DNA from: Mycolicibacterium vinylchloridicum
Lineage (GTDB): Bacteria; Actinomycetota; Actinomycetes; Mycobacteriales; Mycobacteriaceae
DNA length: 64,000 bases
Direction: 5' to 3'
Assembly (NCBI RefSeq): GCF_013404075.1
Contig: NZ_JACBJQ010000003.1
Coordinates: 186,001 to 250,000, forward strand
Shown: piece by piece, positions 33,038 through 42,119 of the stretch
Position numbering within the stretch: the stretch's first letter is position 1
Layout of the letters: every line of letters begins with the position of its first letter
Made by a program: the position numbers and the translations under genes
The notes under the pieces: model-generated
What the model saw: the letters and a program-made list of their open reading frames with translations, nothing else
What the model was told of the DNA's origin: nothing
Databases searched by the model: none

Positions 33038-34591
33038 ATGAACGCGATGTCCGGGCAGCGAAGAGCCGCAACGCATTCCACTCAAAAGTACGCGACGACG
33101 ACAGGAGTCGCCGGGGCGGCGATGATCGGACTTTTCGCGCTGGCGGCCGCCGCTGCCGCCGTCGCGCTCGACGAGCCGACCACGATTTCGGCGCAGAGCG
33201 TGCAGGCGCATGAGATCCGACTGGTCTCCTGCGAGACCTCGGGCAGCCTCGCCGACCCCGGCTGCTCGTCGGTGCCCGCGGCCGCGAGCATCGTGAATGC
33301 CGACGCATCCAAGTCGGTGCTGGCCAATGCCGTCGGTGTCAACGGCTGGTTGGTCGGCAACGGTGTTGACGCCGCGGCGGACTGCGTTGGCGCAGCGTGC
33401 AATGGCGGCAACGGTGGTCTGCTGTTCGGCAACGGCGGCGCCGGTGCCAACGGCGGCAACGGTGGTAACGCAGGTTGGCTGGGTGGCAATGGCGGCAACG
33501 GCGCCACCGGCCTGAACGCCGTGTACTCCGACGACGGCACCCTGGTTTCGGCCGCCACGAACGGTGGCAACGGTGGCAACGCCGGCCTGTTCTCCGGCAA
33601 CGGTGGCAACGGCGGCGCGGGCGGTTCGGACACCAACACCAGCGCCGCGGGTGCGGGCGCAAATGCGGTGGGCGGCAACGGTGGTAAGGGTGGCGATGGC
33701 GGGGCTCTCTCGGTCCTCAGCGCCCTGACGGGCGGCGCCGGCGCGAGCAAGGCCGGCAACGGGGGTGCGGGCGGTGCTGCTTCGTCGGTGAACGGCAACG
33801 CCACCGGTGGCAACGGCGGTGCTGGCGGCAGCTCGTTCTGGGGATTGCCGCAGGACCCCGAGTCGTACCCGATCAACGACTACGGCCCAGGTGCGGGCGG
33901 CGCGGGCGGTAACGCCACGGTCGGCCTGGCCGACGGCACCGGCGGGACCAGCAGCCAGACCGCGACCGGCGGCACCGGCGGCTCCGCAGGTTACGGCGGG
34001 CTGGCCGGGTCCTCGCCGAATGTCCTTGTCGGTAACGGTGGTAAGGGTGGCACCGCCACGGCGTACCAGAGCGGTAAGGCTGTCGGCGGTGCCGGCGGCA
34101 CCGGCGGCGGACGCCTTCTCGCCATGGGCTCCGCCGGTGGCTCGGGCGGCAGCGCGACCTCGGAAGCCGGCAGCGCGACCGGTGGCGCCGGCGGCAGCGG
34201 CGGTAGCGCCGGCCTGTCCGGTCTCGGCGGCCGCGGTGGCACCGGTGGCAACGCGAAGTCGACCGAGGACGGCAACACCACCGGCGGCCGTGGCGGTAAC
34301 GGCGGTAACGGCGGCGCCATCGGCGGTAACGGCGGCGCCGGCCGCAACGGCGGTAGCGCGACTGGCGGCAACGCCCGCGGTGGCAACGGCGGCACGGGTG
34401 GTAACGGCGGTATGTCGGTCGGAAACCAGAACGGCACGGCCACCGGTGTCGGGGGCAACGGCGGCAGCGGCGGTAGCGCTACCGGCGGTGCGGGCAAGTC
34501 CAGCACGGGCGGCAACGGCGGCACCGGCGGCACCGGCAGCGGCGGTAACGGCAACCAGGGCAACGACGGAACGGCCAGCAACAGCAGCTAG
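33038..34591 (+). CDS. PGRS-like glycine-rich secreted protein without PE domain
   Basis: 517-residue protein. Residues about 22-45 form a hydrophobic segment (AGAAMIGLFALAAAAAAVAL) after a basic start, a signal peptide or anchor. Residues 46-115 are non-repetitive with two Cys pairs (SCETSGSLADPGC, DCVGAAC). From about residue 118 to the end it is GGNGG/GGAGG repeats with inserts such as LLFGNGGAGANGG and AGWLGGNGGNG, the PGRS signature. The N-terminal PE domain that normally leads PE_PGRS proteins is missing, so secretion should be Sec-type rather than ESX-type. The ATG has AAAGGGA upstream. It probably acts at the cell surface; its function is unknown. Confidence 0.85.
   Translation: MNAMSGQRRAATHSTQKYATTTGVAGAAMIGLFALAAAAAAVALDEPTTISAQSVQAHEIRLVSCETSGSLADPGCSSVPAAASIVNADASKSVLANAVGVNGWLVGNGVDAAADCVGAACNGGNGGLLFGNGGAGANGGNGGNAGWLGGNGGNGATGLNAVYSDDGTLVSAATNGGNGGNAGLFSGNGGNGGAGGSDTNTSAAGAGANAVGGNGGKGGDGGALSVLSALTGGAGASKAGNGGAGGAASSVNGNATGGNGGAGGSSFWGLPQDPESYPINDYGPGAGGAGGNATVGLADGTGGTSSQTATGGTGGSAGYGGLAGSSPNVLVGNGGKGGTATAYQSGKAVGGAGGTGGGRLLAMGSAGGSGGSATSEAGSATGGAGGSGGSAGLSGLGGRGGTGGNAKSTEDGNTTGGRGGNGGNGGAIGGNGGAGRNGGSATGGNARGGNGGTGGNGGMSVGNQNGTATGVGGNGGSGGSATGGAGKSSTGGNGGTGGTGSGGNGNQGNDGTASNSS
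33390..34580 (+). repeat. GGNGG-coding tandem repeat tract
   Basis: About 1.2 kb of imperfect short repeats of the GGCGGCAACGG type coding for Gly-Gly-Asn/Ala-Gly units. The tract produces long spurious open frames on the other strand and in other frames. Length variation between strains is expected. Confidence 0.85.
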
Positions 34592-34617
34592 CGGTTTGGC
34601 GCTCGGCACGCATTGAC

Positions 34618-34661
34618 GCGGGTACGGGTCTCGGCTCAACACAGCCGGGACTCGTACCCGC
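34618..34661 (+). terminator. Strong hairpin terminator after the PGRS-like gene
   Basis: A 19-bp stem with a 6-nt loop (CAACAC at 34637-34642). The left arm begins GCGGGTACGGGTC at 34618 and the right arm ends CGTACCCGC at 34661, with only two non-Watson-Crick positions. GTTTTC follows shortly. It lies 26 bp after the stop codon. Confidence 0.8.
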
Positions 34662-34696
34662 TGCCGTTTTCGGGCGGTAAGAGGTAGCCCCCCAAA

Positions 34697-34718
34697 CGAA
34701 GTTAGCCTGCCCTAATAT
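34697..34718 (+). promoter_or_regulatory. IdeR-type iron box overlapping -10 of the FMO operon
   Basis: Read on the minus strand, 34697-34715 is TTAGGGCAGGCTAACTTCG, which by my count matches 14 of 19 positions of the IdeR consensus TWAGGTWAGSCTWACCTWA. It overlaps TAATAT at 34713-34718, a good -10 hexamer 42 bp before the ATG. This is the geometry of an iron-repressed promoter. Confidence 0.6.
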
Positions 34719-34760
34719 CTCTGCGGGGTGCGGCACCAGTAGGAATGTCGGAGGACTTGG

Positions 34761-36554
34761 ATGAAGGTGTGCGTCGTCGGGGCGGGGCCGTGTGGGCTCA
34801 CGACCATCAAGCAACTCCTCGACGAAGACCACGAGGTCGTCTGCTTCGACAAGAACCCTGACATCGGCGGGATCTGGCTTCGCCACGAGGGCGATGGCGA
34901 CCAGATGAAGGCCTATGACGACCTGTATCTGACGATCTCGATGAAGCTGATGGCCTATTCGGATTTCCCTTTCCGCGGAGATCGGAAGTTCTACACCCGC
35001 GCGGAATACTTCGAATACCTCTGCGCATATGCCGATCGCTTCGGGCTGCGTGAGCGGATCCGATTCGGCAGCGAAGTCACCGATATCCGAAGGGTTTCCG
35101 ATCGTTGGGTCGTGTCGGTGCATCGCCACGGCATCGACTCTGAAGAATCGTTCGATGCCGTGGCGGTCTGTTCGGGGCCGTTCAAGACCCCGAACCGGAC
35201 CGTTGCGGGACTCGAGAAATTCACTGGCGAGATCGTGCATTCCTCCGAGTACCGGAACAATCAGCGTTTCCGCGACAAGCGTGTGCTCATCGTCGGCCTC
35301 GCCGAATCCGGCGCCGATATCGTCCGTCAGATCGGCGACGTCGCCAGTGCCTGCACGCTGGCCATCCGGTCATACACCTACCTGTTGCCGAGGGTGTCCG
35401 ACCGAATCCGAACGACCGATCACGGCACCGTCCGGGCACACCACCATGAGATGTACCGGCGGGCCACCACGTATCCGCTTGAACTCGAATCCTTCTGGGG
35501 CCGCGATGCGCTCGCGAAGGCGCTCTTCCTGGTCATGTCCGTGATCTACGGGTTCGCCACGTCGGTACTCGGCGCGTTCGGCGCGAGCCGCCGCAAGGCC
35601 GAACCCGCGATGAACCCGATGGGCGATCCCGTCGACCCGGCGAAACTCGATGTGGCGACGCTGGAGAACGACGAGAACTGGAAGCTGATCGAGACGTGGA
35701 ACCGCCGCTCCCATCCAGAGGGTAGTTGGAGCCCGCGGCGCATCTTCTGCAAGAACGTGAGCTTCATTCCCGCGATCGCTGTGGGCCGAGTCACGCTGAA
35801 AGATAAGGGAATTGAGAGCTCCGACGGCAGTCGAGTCGTGTTCGGGGACGCAACGGACGGCGAGTTCGACACCGTCGTCCTATGCACCGGTTTCGAGCAC
35901 GACTTCGATATCGGCGACCTGCGGGTCGACGACGGGAACGTCCGCAACTTGTACAAGCACTTCCTGCACCCAGACCACGACGGCTCGGTGGCATTCATCG
36001 GGTTTGTCCGCCCGTTCTCGGGCGGGATTCCGGTGTGCGCGGAGATGCAGGCCCGCTATTTCGCGCGGGTGTGCAGCGGCACGCAACAGCTTCCGGACAA
36101 CCTCGACGAAGTCATTGCGCGGGAGAAAAAATGGGAAGACCACTGGACGGCCTTGAGTCCGCGCCAGACCGAATCCATCCCGTCGCAGGTGATGTATTTG
36201 GACGCACTCGCGCGTGAGATCGGTTGTCTTGTTCCGATGAGCAAGATGCTGGTCAATCCGAAATTGTTCATCCAGTTGTGGTTCGGCAGCTTCAACCAAT
36301 CCAGCTACCGAATCGTCGGGCCGCACAACCTCGGTCGCGCAGCCCTCGACGATCTCTATTCCGAACCTGTCGAGAACCGGCGGGACATGGCTTTTCGACA
36401 TGCCGTGCTGCAGATGACACCTTCGTCCTTTCACCCGAAACACTTGATGGGGACTCCCCAACTGAATTGGGGCGGCAATCCGCTTCTGGGTGCCCGCTAC
36501 GAGTCGTCGGGCCCTTTGGTAAGCGGGTTGGTATCTACCAGGACAGTGGGTTGA
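34761..36554 (+). CDS. Flavin-containing monooxygenase (FMO/BVMO type)
   Basis: 597-residue FAD/NADPH monooxygenase. The FAD site is VVGAGPCGLTTIKQL, the FMO fingerprint is FTGEIVHSSEYR (FxGxxxHxxxY), and the NADPH site is VLIVGLAESGADIV. GGAGG precedes the ATG. Family members N- or S-oxygenate soft nucleophiles or insert oxygen next to ketones. It is the first gene of a two-gene unit with the antiporter, behind an iron-box-like promoter, and converges on the NRPS-like operon. An N-hydroxylation role in a metal-binding or glycosylated product is conceivable but unproven. Confidence 0.87.
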   Translation: MKVCVVGAGPCGLTTIKQLLDEDHEVVCFDKNPDIGGIWLRHEGDGDQMKAYDDLYLTISMKLMAYSDFPFRGDRKFYTRAEYFEYLCAYADRFGLRERIRFGSEVTDIRRVSDRWVVSVHRHGIDSEESFDAVAVCSGPFKTPNRTVAGLEKFTGEIVHSSEYRNNQRFRDKRVLIVGLAESGADIVRQIGDVASACTLAIRSYTYLLPRVSDRIRTTDHGTVRAHHHEMYRRATTYPLELESFWGRDALAKALFLVMSVIYGFATSVLGAFGASRRKAEPAMNPMGDPVDPAKLDVATLENDENWKLIETWNRRSHPEGSWSPRRIFCKNVSFIPAIAVGRVTLKDKGIESSDGSRVVFGDATDGEFDTVVLCTGFEHDFDIGDLRVDDGNVRNLYKHFLHPDHDGSVAFIGFVRPFSGGIPVCAEMQARYFARVCSGTQQLPDNLDEVIAREKKWEDHWTALSPRQTESIPSQVMYLDALAREIGCLVPMSKMLVNPKLFIQLWFGSFNQSSYRIVGPHNLGRAALDDLYSEPVENRRDMAFRHAVLQMTPSSFHPKHLMGTPQLNWGGNPLLGARYESSGPLVSGLVSTRTVG

Positions 36555-36558
36555 TCCG

Positions 36559-37797
36559 GTGCCACTCGGTGCTGCCTTACAAGGGTTGACCACCCTGGCC
36601 GTGATCGTCATCGGTTCGGTGACCATCGCAAGCCTGTTCAGCCGGATCGGTCATCCACGGGTCCTAGGGCCGATTGTCGTCGGCATCGCGGTGGGGACTG
36701 CCCTGGCCGCGTGCCCCGAATCCGTTCGGTCCGAGCTTGTCTCGTCGACGTCGCGCCAGCTGCTCGATACGGTGGGAACTGCCGGACTGCTGCTGCTGAT
36801 GTTCGCCGCGGGTAACGAGCTTCGGCGGTTCGGTACGTCGGGCGATGCCTCGATCGGTTGGCGGCTGGCGCCGTGTGTCGTCATTCCCATCGCGGCGTCC
36901 GCGCTGGCGGCGTGGCCGTTCGCTGCACGCATCGGCGGCCCCGAACACCACGACGTGTATGGATGGCTCTTCGTCGGTGTCGCCTTGGGTGTCACGGCGG
37001 TGCCCGTCTTGGTGTTGATCGTCAAGGACCTGGGCATCGCATTACTCTCCGTCGCGCAGGTGGCCCTGCGTATCGCTGTTGTCACCGACGGCTTCGCCTG
37101 GATTCTGGTGACTGCCTTGGTGGTTGTTTCCCACGCCACCGCCATGTCGGCCCGGACGGTGGTCGTCGGCGCGGCTCTTTTGGTGGCCGTCGTGTTCGTC
37201 ATCCCCCGCGCGGTCGCACGGATCGATGTGCTGAACCGCGGTGCATCGGCCTGGGCCATGATGGCGGTGACCGCACTCGGCGGGGCTGCCGCCACGCAGC
37301 TGCTCGGCTTCCATCCGGCGATCGGGGCCGTGATCGCGGGCTTCACCTTCCCCGCGGCACTGGCCGACGCGTCCTCGGGGCGCGGGTTCAACTCGATCGT
37401 CAACGTGCTGTGGCCGGCCTTCTTCGTCAGCATCGCGATGTCGGTTCCCTTGCAGGCGCTGCGTGAATTGGTCAGCTGGGACGGTCTGGCCTGTGTGGCG
37501 GTCCTGGCAAGCGTCGCTGTCGCGTCGAAGCTGGCGGCTGGCGTCATGTTCGGCGCGATGAGTCGCTGGCCGTGGCGAGCATCGGCGAAGCTGGGTGTGT
37601 TGTTGAACTGCCGCGGCGTCACCGAGATTGCCATCGCATCGGTGGGTTACCAGGCACGGTTGATCAGCCCGTTCGCCTTCGCCATGCTGTGTGGTCTGGC
37701 GATAGCCACTACGGCAGTGACCACACCGCTCTACCGCGCGTTGGGCGCAGAAACCACAGAGACCCGGGAAACCGCGGAAGTCGCGGAGGCCGCCTAA
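36559..37797 (+). CDS. Cation:proton antiporter (CPA2/KefB-type membrane protein)
   Basis: 412-residue integral membrane protein with about 11-12 hydrophobic segments, resembling the Na+/H+ exchanger domain of CPA2 transporters. HPRVLGPIVVGIAVGTAL, LLLLMFAAGNELRRFG, GVALGVTAVPVLVLIVKDLG and LLNCRGVTEIAIASVG match family landmarks. It lacks TrkA-N or USP regulatory domains. Its GTG starts 4 bp after the FMO stop. It could export a cation, or in natural-product clusters act as a resistance or efflux function as such antiporters sometimes do. The last 4 bp overlap the convergent NRPS-like gene. Confidence 0.82.
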   Translation: MPLGAALQGLTTLAVIVIGSVTIASLFSRIGHPRVLGPIVVGIAVGTALAACPESVRSELVSSTSRQLLDTVGTAGLLLLMFAAGNELRRFGTSGDASIGWRLAPCVVIPIAASALAAWPFAARIGGPEHHDVYGWLFVGVALGVTAVPVLVLIVKDLGIALLSVAQVALRIAVVTDGFAWILVTALVVVSHATAMSARTVVVGAALLVAVVFVIPRAVARIDVLNRGASAWAMMAVTALGGAAATQLLGFHPAIGAVIAGFTFPAALADASSGRGFNSIVNVLWPAFFVSIAMSVPLQALRELVSWDGLACVAVLASVAVASKLAAGVMFGAMSRWPWRASAKLGVLLNCRGVTEIAIASVGYQARLISPFAFAMLCGLAIATTAVTTPLYRALGAETTETRETAEVAEAA

Positions 37798-40391
37798 CAG
37801 CGCGCCCCGCGGGCGGCCAGAATCAAGTCGACGACCGATGTGATATGTGGTGTCCGCACGATCGAATGGTGATCGCAGTCCAGCACGTGAGATTCCAACT
37901 GCCCGTTCAGGACGCGCTGCCAAAGTCGTGGGTCGTCAGCGTTGAGATGGCTGCGGATCAGCAGTGCCCGACCATCCCACGGCGCCGGCCGGTGCCGGTA
38001 TGCCGCGATCATTCCGACTTCTTCGATGGCTCTGGTCTTGCGGTCGTAGTTGGCGGAGAACAGCCCGGCCAGCGGAATCGTCTTCTGACGTTCCCACCAC
38101 GTTGCGAACCCGTTCGCTTCGTCGGTTTGCAGCGTCACCGTCGCGCCGGGCAGATCGTGGCGCGCATCCCAAGCCACTCGGGGCGAGAGCCAAGGGTCCA
38201 GCAAGACGACCATCTCGACAGCCTCGCCATCGGCCTGCAGCGCGCGGGCGGTCTCCACGGCGATGTGCGCGCCCAGGGAGTGGCCGATCAGCGTGTAGGG
38301 TCCGTGCGGCTGAATGCGGCGCAGATCGGACCAATGTCGTTGCACCGCACGGTCTATTGACCAGTCGGGTAATGCGCGTTCGGAGAGTCCGCTCGGCTCG
38401 AATGCGTACACCGCGGTGTGGTCTCCGACCCGCTCGGCCAGCGGGAGGAAGCACAACGCGGAGGCACCGGCACCGGTGAAGCAGAACAAGGGAGTGTCGG
38501 CGGTATCGGCCGACAGTGGGCGCAATGGCGTTGTGGTCGGCTGCAGTCGTCGTCGGTCCGCCGTGCACACGGTACCCAGCTTCTGCGCAAAGGCCGCAAC
38601 TGTCGGGGCGCTGGCGAGATCGGTGGGTTTCAGTGCGATACCCCGAGATTCGCACAATGTGACCAGCATCTGCGCCACCGACAACGAGTCGCCACCCAGG
38701 GCGTAGAAACTGTCGGTGCGGCCGACGCGATCGACGCAGAGCACCTCGGCCCACAGCTTCGCCACCACGGTTTCCCGCTCGCCGCAGGGAGATTCGAAGG
38801 GCGCCCGGTTCGGCTTCGGGAGCGCCATCCGGTCCACCTTGCCGCGGTCGCCTCGGGGCAGGGCGGCCAGGATCTCGATGTTGGCAGGCACCATCCACGG
38901 CGGCAGGTCCCGATGCAGGCGGGCCCGTAGTTCGGCGACCGACGGCGTCCGCTCCGTGGTACTGGGCGCGACATAGGCGGTGAGTACCGGTGTCGGTGAA
39001 CCATCGGTCACGACGGCGACCTCGCGGATATCGTCATAGGACGCCAGCATCGCTTCGATCTCGGCGGGCTCGACGAGGTAGCCGCGAATCTTCACGGTGT
39101 TGTCGGCCCGGCCCGACAGAACGAGGTTGCCGTCGTCGTCCCACCGCCCGACATCACCGCCGGCATACGTCGTGGTGGAGTCCCCATTGTCGACGAAGCT
39201 GGCCTTCGAGGCCGAGCTGTCCAGATAGCCGGGACCAAGGTACCGGGAGGTGATCGAGACGATCCCGTTCTCGTCGATCGCGATGTCTTTGTGCGGGGCC
39301 GCGATTCCCACCGGAACGACGCCGCGTGGGAGCGGCGCGGTCGGTGGGATGTCGTGGCTGGCGATGGCCAAGGTCTCCGTCGAGCCGACCCAGTTGGTGA
39401 CCACCGCTCGTGGTGCGAGCTGCCGAGCGAGCTTCACGTGGCGAGCCTGTATCGGCTCACCGGTGGTGACGATCCGCTCGACATGCATCCACGTGGCGCC
39501 GCCGGCGGCCCGGTGCAGGGCGTCGACGAACGACGGTGTGCAGGTGATCACCTGGGCGCGGGACTCTTCGATGCGATCGAACGCCTCCCGTGCGGTGTGC
39601 TCGCGCGGGTCGACGGCCACGACCTCGGCACCGCCCAGCAGCGAGCCGATCAAGACGTTGAGCCCGCCGGCGAAGCTGATGGGCATGCACAGTGCCACCT
39701 TGCGACCCTCGGCGAGGCCGAACCTGTCGTTCAGTAGTTGCGCGTCGGCCAACCACAGTCCGTTGGTGTGCAGCACGGCTTTCGGAGTACCGGTGGAGCC
39801 AGAGGTGAATTGGATACCGGTGACGTCCCCGGTGTCGGCATCTGACCCGAGCGTGCCCCCGATCTTCCCGACCGTAGTCGACGTCTCGACCGGAACCACC
39901 TCGTAGTCGTGCTCCCCGAGGATCGCCGCGATGGTATCGGTGCGATTGCGGGGGAGTTCCGGGTCGAGTGCCACCACGACGGTGCCGGCCGCGATGAGGC
40001 CGAGGATGGTGGATACGGTGGCGGCGTCGAGGGCACCCGGAAGGAGAGCGGCTCGTGGTGATTCGCCGCAGCGCCGGGCTCCTTCGCGCACTGCACACGC
40101 CGCGGAGAACAGCTCACCGTAGGTGACCGACTGTGCTCCGGTGTGCAGCGCGACCCGATTGGGGTGGTTGCCCGCGGTCGCCCCGAAATGCGCTGCCACC
40201 GATCGATATTCGAGGGGGCGTTCCGGCGGAACCTCGGCAGGCGGTGGCGAGAAGCGGGGCGACGCGACGTCGGCCGCAATCCGTTGCCTGCGACGCCGCC
40301 AGATCTGGGTCGCCGCGACGGCGGCAGCGCCCGCGCCCACAACTGTCAGTCCAACCGGTAACCGCCGCGCCGGCCCGGGATCACTCGGCAA
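37794..40391 (-). CDS. Membrane-anchored NRPS-like enzyme, A-T-TE
   Basis: 865-residue one-module synthetase without a condensation domain. Residues about 11-30 are hydrophobic (LPVGLTVVGAGAAAVAATQI), followed by WRRRRQR, a likely membrane anchor with the catalytic part in the cytosol. The adenylation domain (65-520) has FTSGSTGTPKA, GGDVGRWD and the Lys in GDRGKVDRM. The carrier domain has LGGDSLSV. The thioesterase has GHSLGAHIA and a late DCDHHSIV His. At the position of the FDxS core the sequence is SFAGG, so the Asp that binds an alpha-amino group is absent, and an amino acid is an unlikely substrate. The start appears to be TTG, overlapping the glycosyltransferase stop by 11 bp; that start is uncertain. 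Confidence 0.82.
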   Translation of the reverse strand: MPSDPGPARRLPVGLTVVGAGAAAVAATQIWRRRRQRIAADVASPRFSPPPAEVPPERPLEYRSVAAHFGATAGNHPNRVALHTGAQSVTYGELFSAACAVREGARRCGESPRAALLPGALDAATVSTILGLIAAGTVVVALDPELPRNRTDTIAAILGEHDYEVVPVETSTTVGKIGGTLGSDADTGDVTGIQFTSGSTGTPKAVLHTNGLWLADAQLLNDRFGLAEGRKVALCMPISFAGGLNVLIGSLLGGAEVVAVDPREHTAREAFDRIEESRAQVITCTPSFVDALHRAAGGATWMHVERIVTTGEPIQARHVKLARQLAPRAVVTNWVGSTETLAIASHDIPPTAPLPRGVVPVGIAAPHKDIAIDENGIVSITSRYLGPGYLDSSASKASFVDNGDSTTTYAGGDVGRWDDDGNLVLSGRADNTVKIRGYLVEPAEIEAMLASYDDIREVAVVTDGSPTPVLTAYVAPSTTERTPSVAELRARLHRDLPPWMVPANIEILAALPRGDRGKVDRMALPKPNRAPFESPCGERETVVAKLWAEVLCVDRVGRTDSFYALGGDSLSVAQMLVTLCESRGIALKPTDLASAPTVAAFAQKLGTVCTADRRRLQPTTTPLRPLSADTADTPLFCFTGAGASALCFLPLAERVGDHTAVYAFEPSGLSERALPDWSIDRAVQRHWSDLRRIQPHGPYTLIGHSLGAHIAVETARALQADGEAVEMVVLLDPWLSPRVAWDARHDLPGATVTLQTDEANGFATWWERQKTIPLAGLFSANYDRKTRAIEEVGMIAAYRHRPAPWDGRALLIRSHLNADDPRLWQRVLNGQLESHVLDCDHHSIVRTPHITSVVDLILAARGARC

Positions 40392-41796
40392 CGGGGATCC
40401 GGCGGTCGCTCGAATGCACGGCGTTGAACCGGATCACCCGCTGATGTGCGCGATCGGTCAGTACATCGCATCCGGTGTTGTCGAATGCCGCAGGCGACAT
40501 CTCGTGCTCGTGGCGGTCGGCGGGCCGGTGACTGCCGACATAGGTGAATTGTGGTTCCCCGGCGCGGCCGTCGCGTGCTGCGGCCTCCAGAAGATCGGCC
40601 GCGGCCTCGACACTGTCCCGGGGGGTCCTCATCTGCTCGGCGACTTTGGCCGCCCGCCGCCGGTACTCGGGTACCAACACCGTCTGCAGCCCGGTCCGGA
40701 TCGACTCGGGGGTGGCGATGGAAAAGCGTTCGGAGGTACCGACACCGAGTTTGGTGACCTGTTTGGCCCACAGCGGCTGCTCGGCACTGATCCACAAGAC
40801 GAACGTCGGCATCCCTGCGCGCAGGCCGGCCGCCGTGGTCCCCGCCCCGCCGTGGTGAACGACGGCCCGGCATTTCGGGAAGACCCTGGCGTGGTTGATA
40901 TCCCGCACTATGCGTACCTCCGGGGACGAGCTTTCGGGAATATCCCAAACCCCGGAACAGATCAGCGCACGTTCACCCAGTTCGGCACACACCTCGGTGA
41001 TCATCGCCACCGCCGCTGCCGGGCATTCGACGGGCATGCTGCCGAATCCGAAATAGATGGGCGGTTCGCCCTCGTCGATCCACGAGTTGGTGTGAGCGTC
41101 GCTGTCGGTGTCGAGTTCCAGGGTGAGGGAGCCGATCAACGGGCGGCGCCCGGCCCACTCCTGTGCCAGGCCGTCGAAAAGCAGTGGGTCATAAGCCTGG
41201 ATCTCCACCGCACTCAGCTCCACGATGCGGCGGATCGCCCGTTTCCGGGTGCGAGGCAAGCCCAATGCCCGTCGCTGGGCGATGTCGGCTCGCTTCATCA
41301 GCCGCCAGTACAGCGACTCGGCCATCGGCCAGATCGCGTGTGCCAGCCACCCGGGCACACAGGGAAACATCACGCTGTTCGCGCGAAATGGGAAGTAGTG
41401 CAGGGACGCCAGTGGCGTATCGAGGTGCTCGGCGACATTGGCCGCCACCTCCTGGTAGGTGGTGCCGGTGAGGATCAGATCGGCGTCCTGAGCGAGCGCG
41501 ACGAGGGCGTTGCTCATCTCTGCCCAGCCCTGGCTCAGATAGTCCTCGAGCTCACGCCACTCCCTGCGCGGGTTCCGGATGCCCCAGGACTTGCGGAAGA
41601 TCGACGCCTCGAGTTGTTGCTGCGAATCCACGCCGTAGGGCAGCGCAGGCCCGATACCGCACGCCTGGACGAAGGGGATCAAATTGGGAGGTACCGCCAT
41701 CGAAACGTCATGGCCGCGGCGGATCAGTTCAAGTGCCACCACTGCACACGGCTCGATGTCGCCGCGAGTCCCGTGGACGGCTATCGCGAACTTCAT
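40381..41796 (-). CDS. GT1-family (UGT/GtfB-like) glycosyltransferase
   Basis: 471-residue glycosyltransferase of the antibiotic/GPL type. MKFAIAVHGTRGDIEPCAVV is the usual N-terminus. The donor-binding C-domain has PPIYFGFGSMPVE and VVHHGGAGTTAAGLRAGMP, followed by SAEQPLWAKQV. It should move a nucleotide-activated sugar, possibly a deoxyhexose, to a lipid or aromatic hydroxyl. The start at 41796 has GGAAGGAGG upstream. A C-terminal tail of about 65 residues extends past the usual end and overlaps the NRPS-like start by 11 bp. It belongs with the downstream A-T-TE gene. Confidence 0.88.
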   Translation of the reverse strand: MKFAIAVHGTRGDIEPCAVVALELIRRGHDVSMAVPPNLIPFVQACGIGPALPYGVDSQQQLEASIFRKSWGIRNPRREWRELEDYLSQGWAEMSNALVALAQDADLILTGTTYQEVAANVAEHLDTPLASLHYFPFRANSVMFPCVPGWLAHAIWPMAESLYWRLMKRADIAQRRALGLPRTRKRAIRRIVELSAVEIQAYDPLLFDGLAQEWAGRRPLIGSLTLELDTDSDAHTNSWIDEGEPPIYFGFGSMPVECPAAAVAMITEVCAELGERALICSGVWDIPESSSPEVRIVRDINHARVFPKCRAVVHHGGAGTTAAGLRAGMPTFVLWISAEQPLWAKQVTKLGVGTSERFSIATPESIRTGLQTVLVPEYRRRAAKVAEQMRTPRDSVEAAADLLEAAARDGRAGEPQFTYVGSHRPADRHEHEMSPAAFDNTGCDVLTDRAHQRVIRFNAVHSSDRRIPVAE

Positions 41797-42119
41797 CGCG
41801 TCGGTTTCCTCCTTCCGAGAACGCATGCACGCACCGAAAATCAGCCGGGCCATGCAATTTGGTCACATGCTTGAGCACCCCGCCGGCTGTGGCGTGAGCA
41901 AGCACGGCGGCGCACCGCCCTGGGCCGGATGCTCGTCCGGCGCTTGGTTGTGGCCATTATTGCGGGCTTGGCGTTTCCTGTGGGGGCTACGTTTGGCCGC
42001 TCCGGTGGACGACGGGCGTATCGAGGAATCTCCACCCGTTCGGCCACCCGGTTGTGCTGCCGTGCTCAACTCGAGCGGGTTGCTGAGATGACGCATCCGC
42101 GACGAGTCACGGTGTGGGG
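41797..42119 (-). other. Gap between exporter and glycosyltransferase, no gene accepted
   Basis: 323 bp between the second permease and the GT1 gene, the longest break in this operon. It ends with the strong GGAAGGAGG of the GT1 gene and may hold an internal promoter. A plus-strand frame at 41929-42123 starts with a signal-like stretch but has no RBS and no recognisable family, so I do not call it. Confidence 0.45.

Noticed and set aside
32576..34642. Very long minus-strand open frame opposite the PGRS-like gene
   Set aside because: It is the complement of the GGNGG repeats; such repeats leave all frames open. No family features and the plus-strand frame has RBS, signal segment and PGRS motifs.
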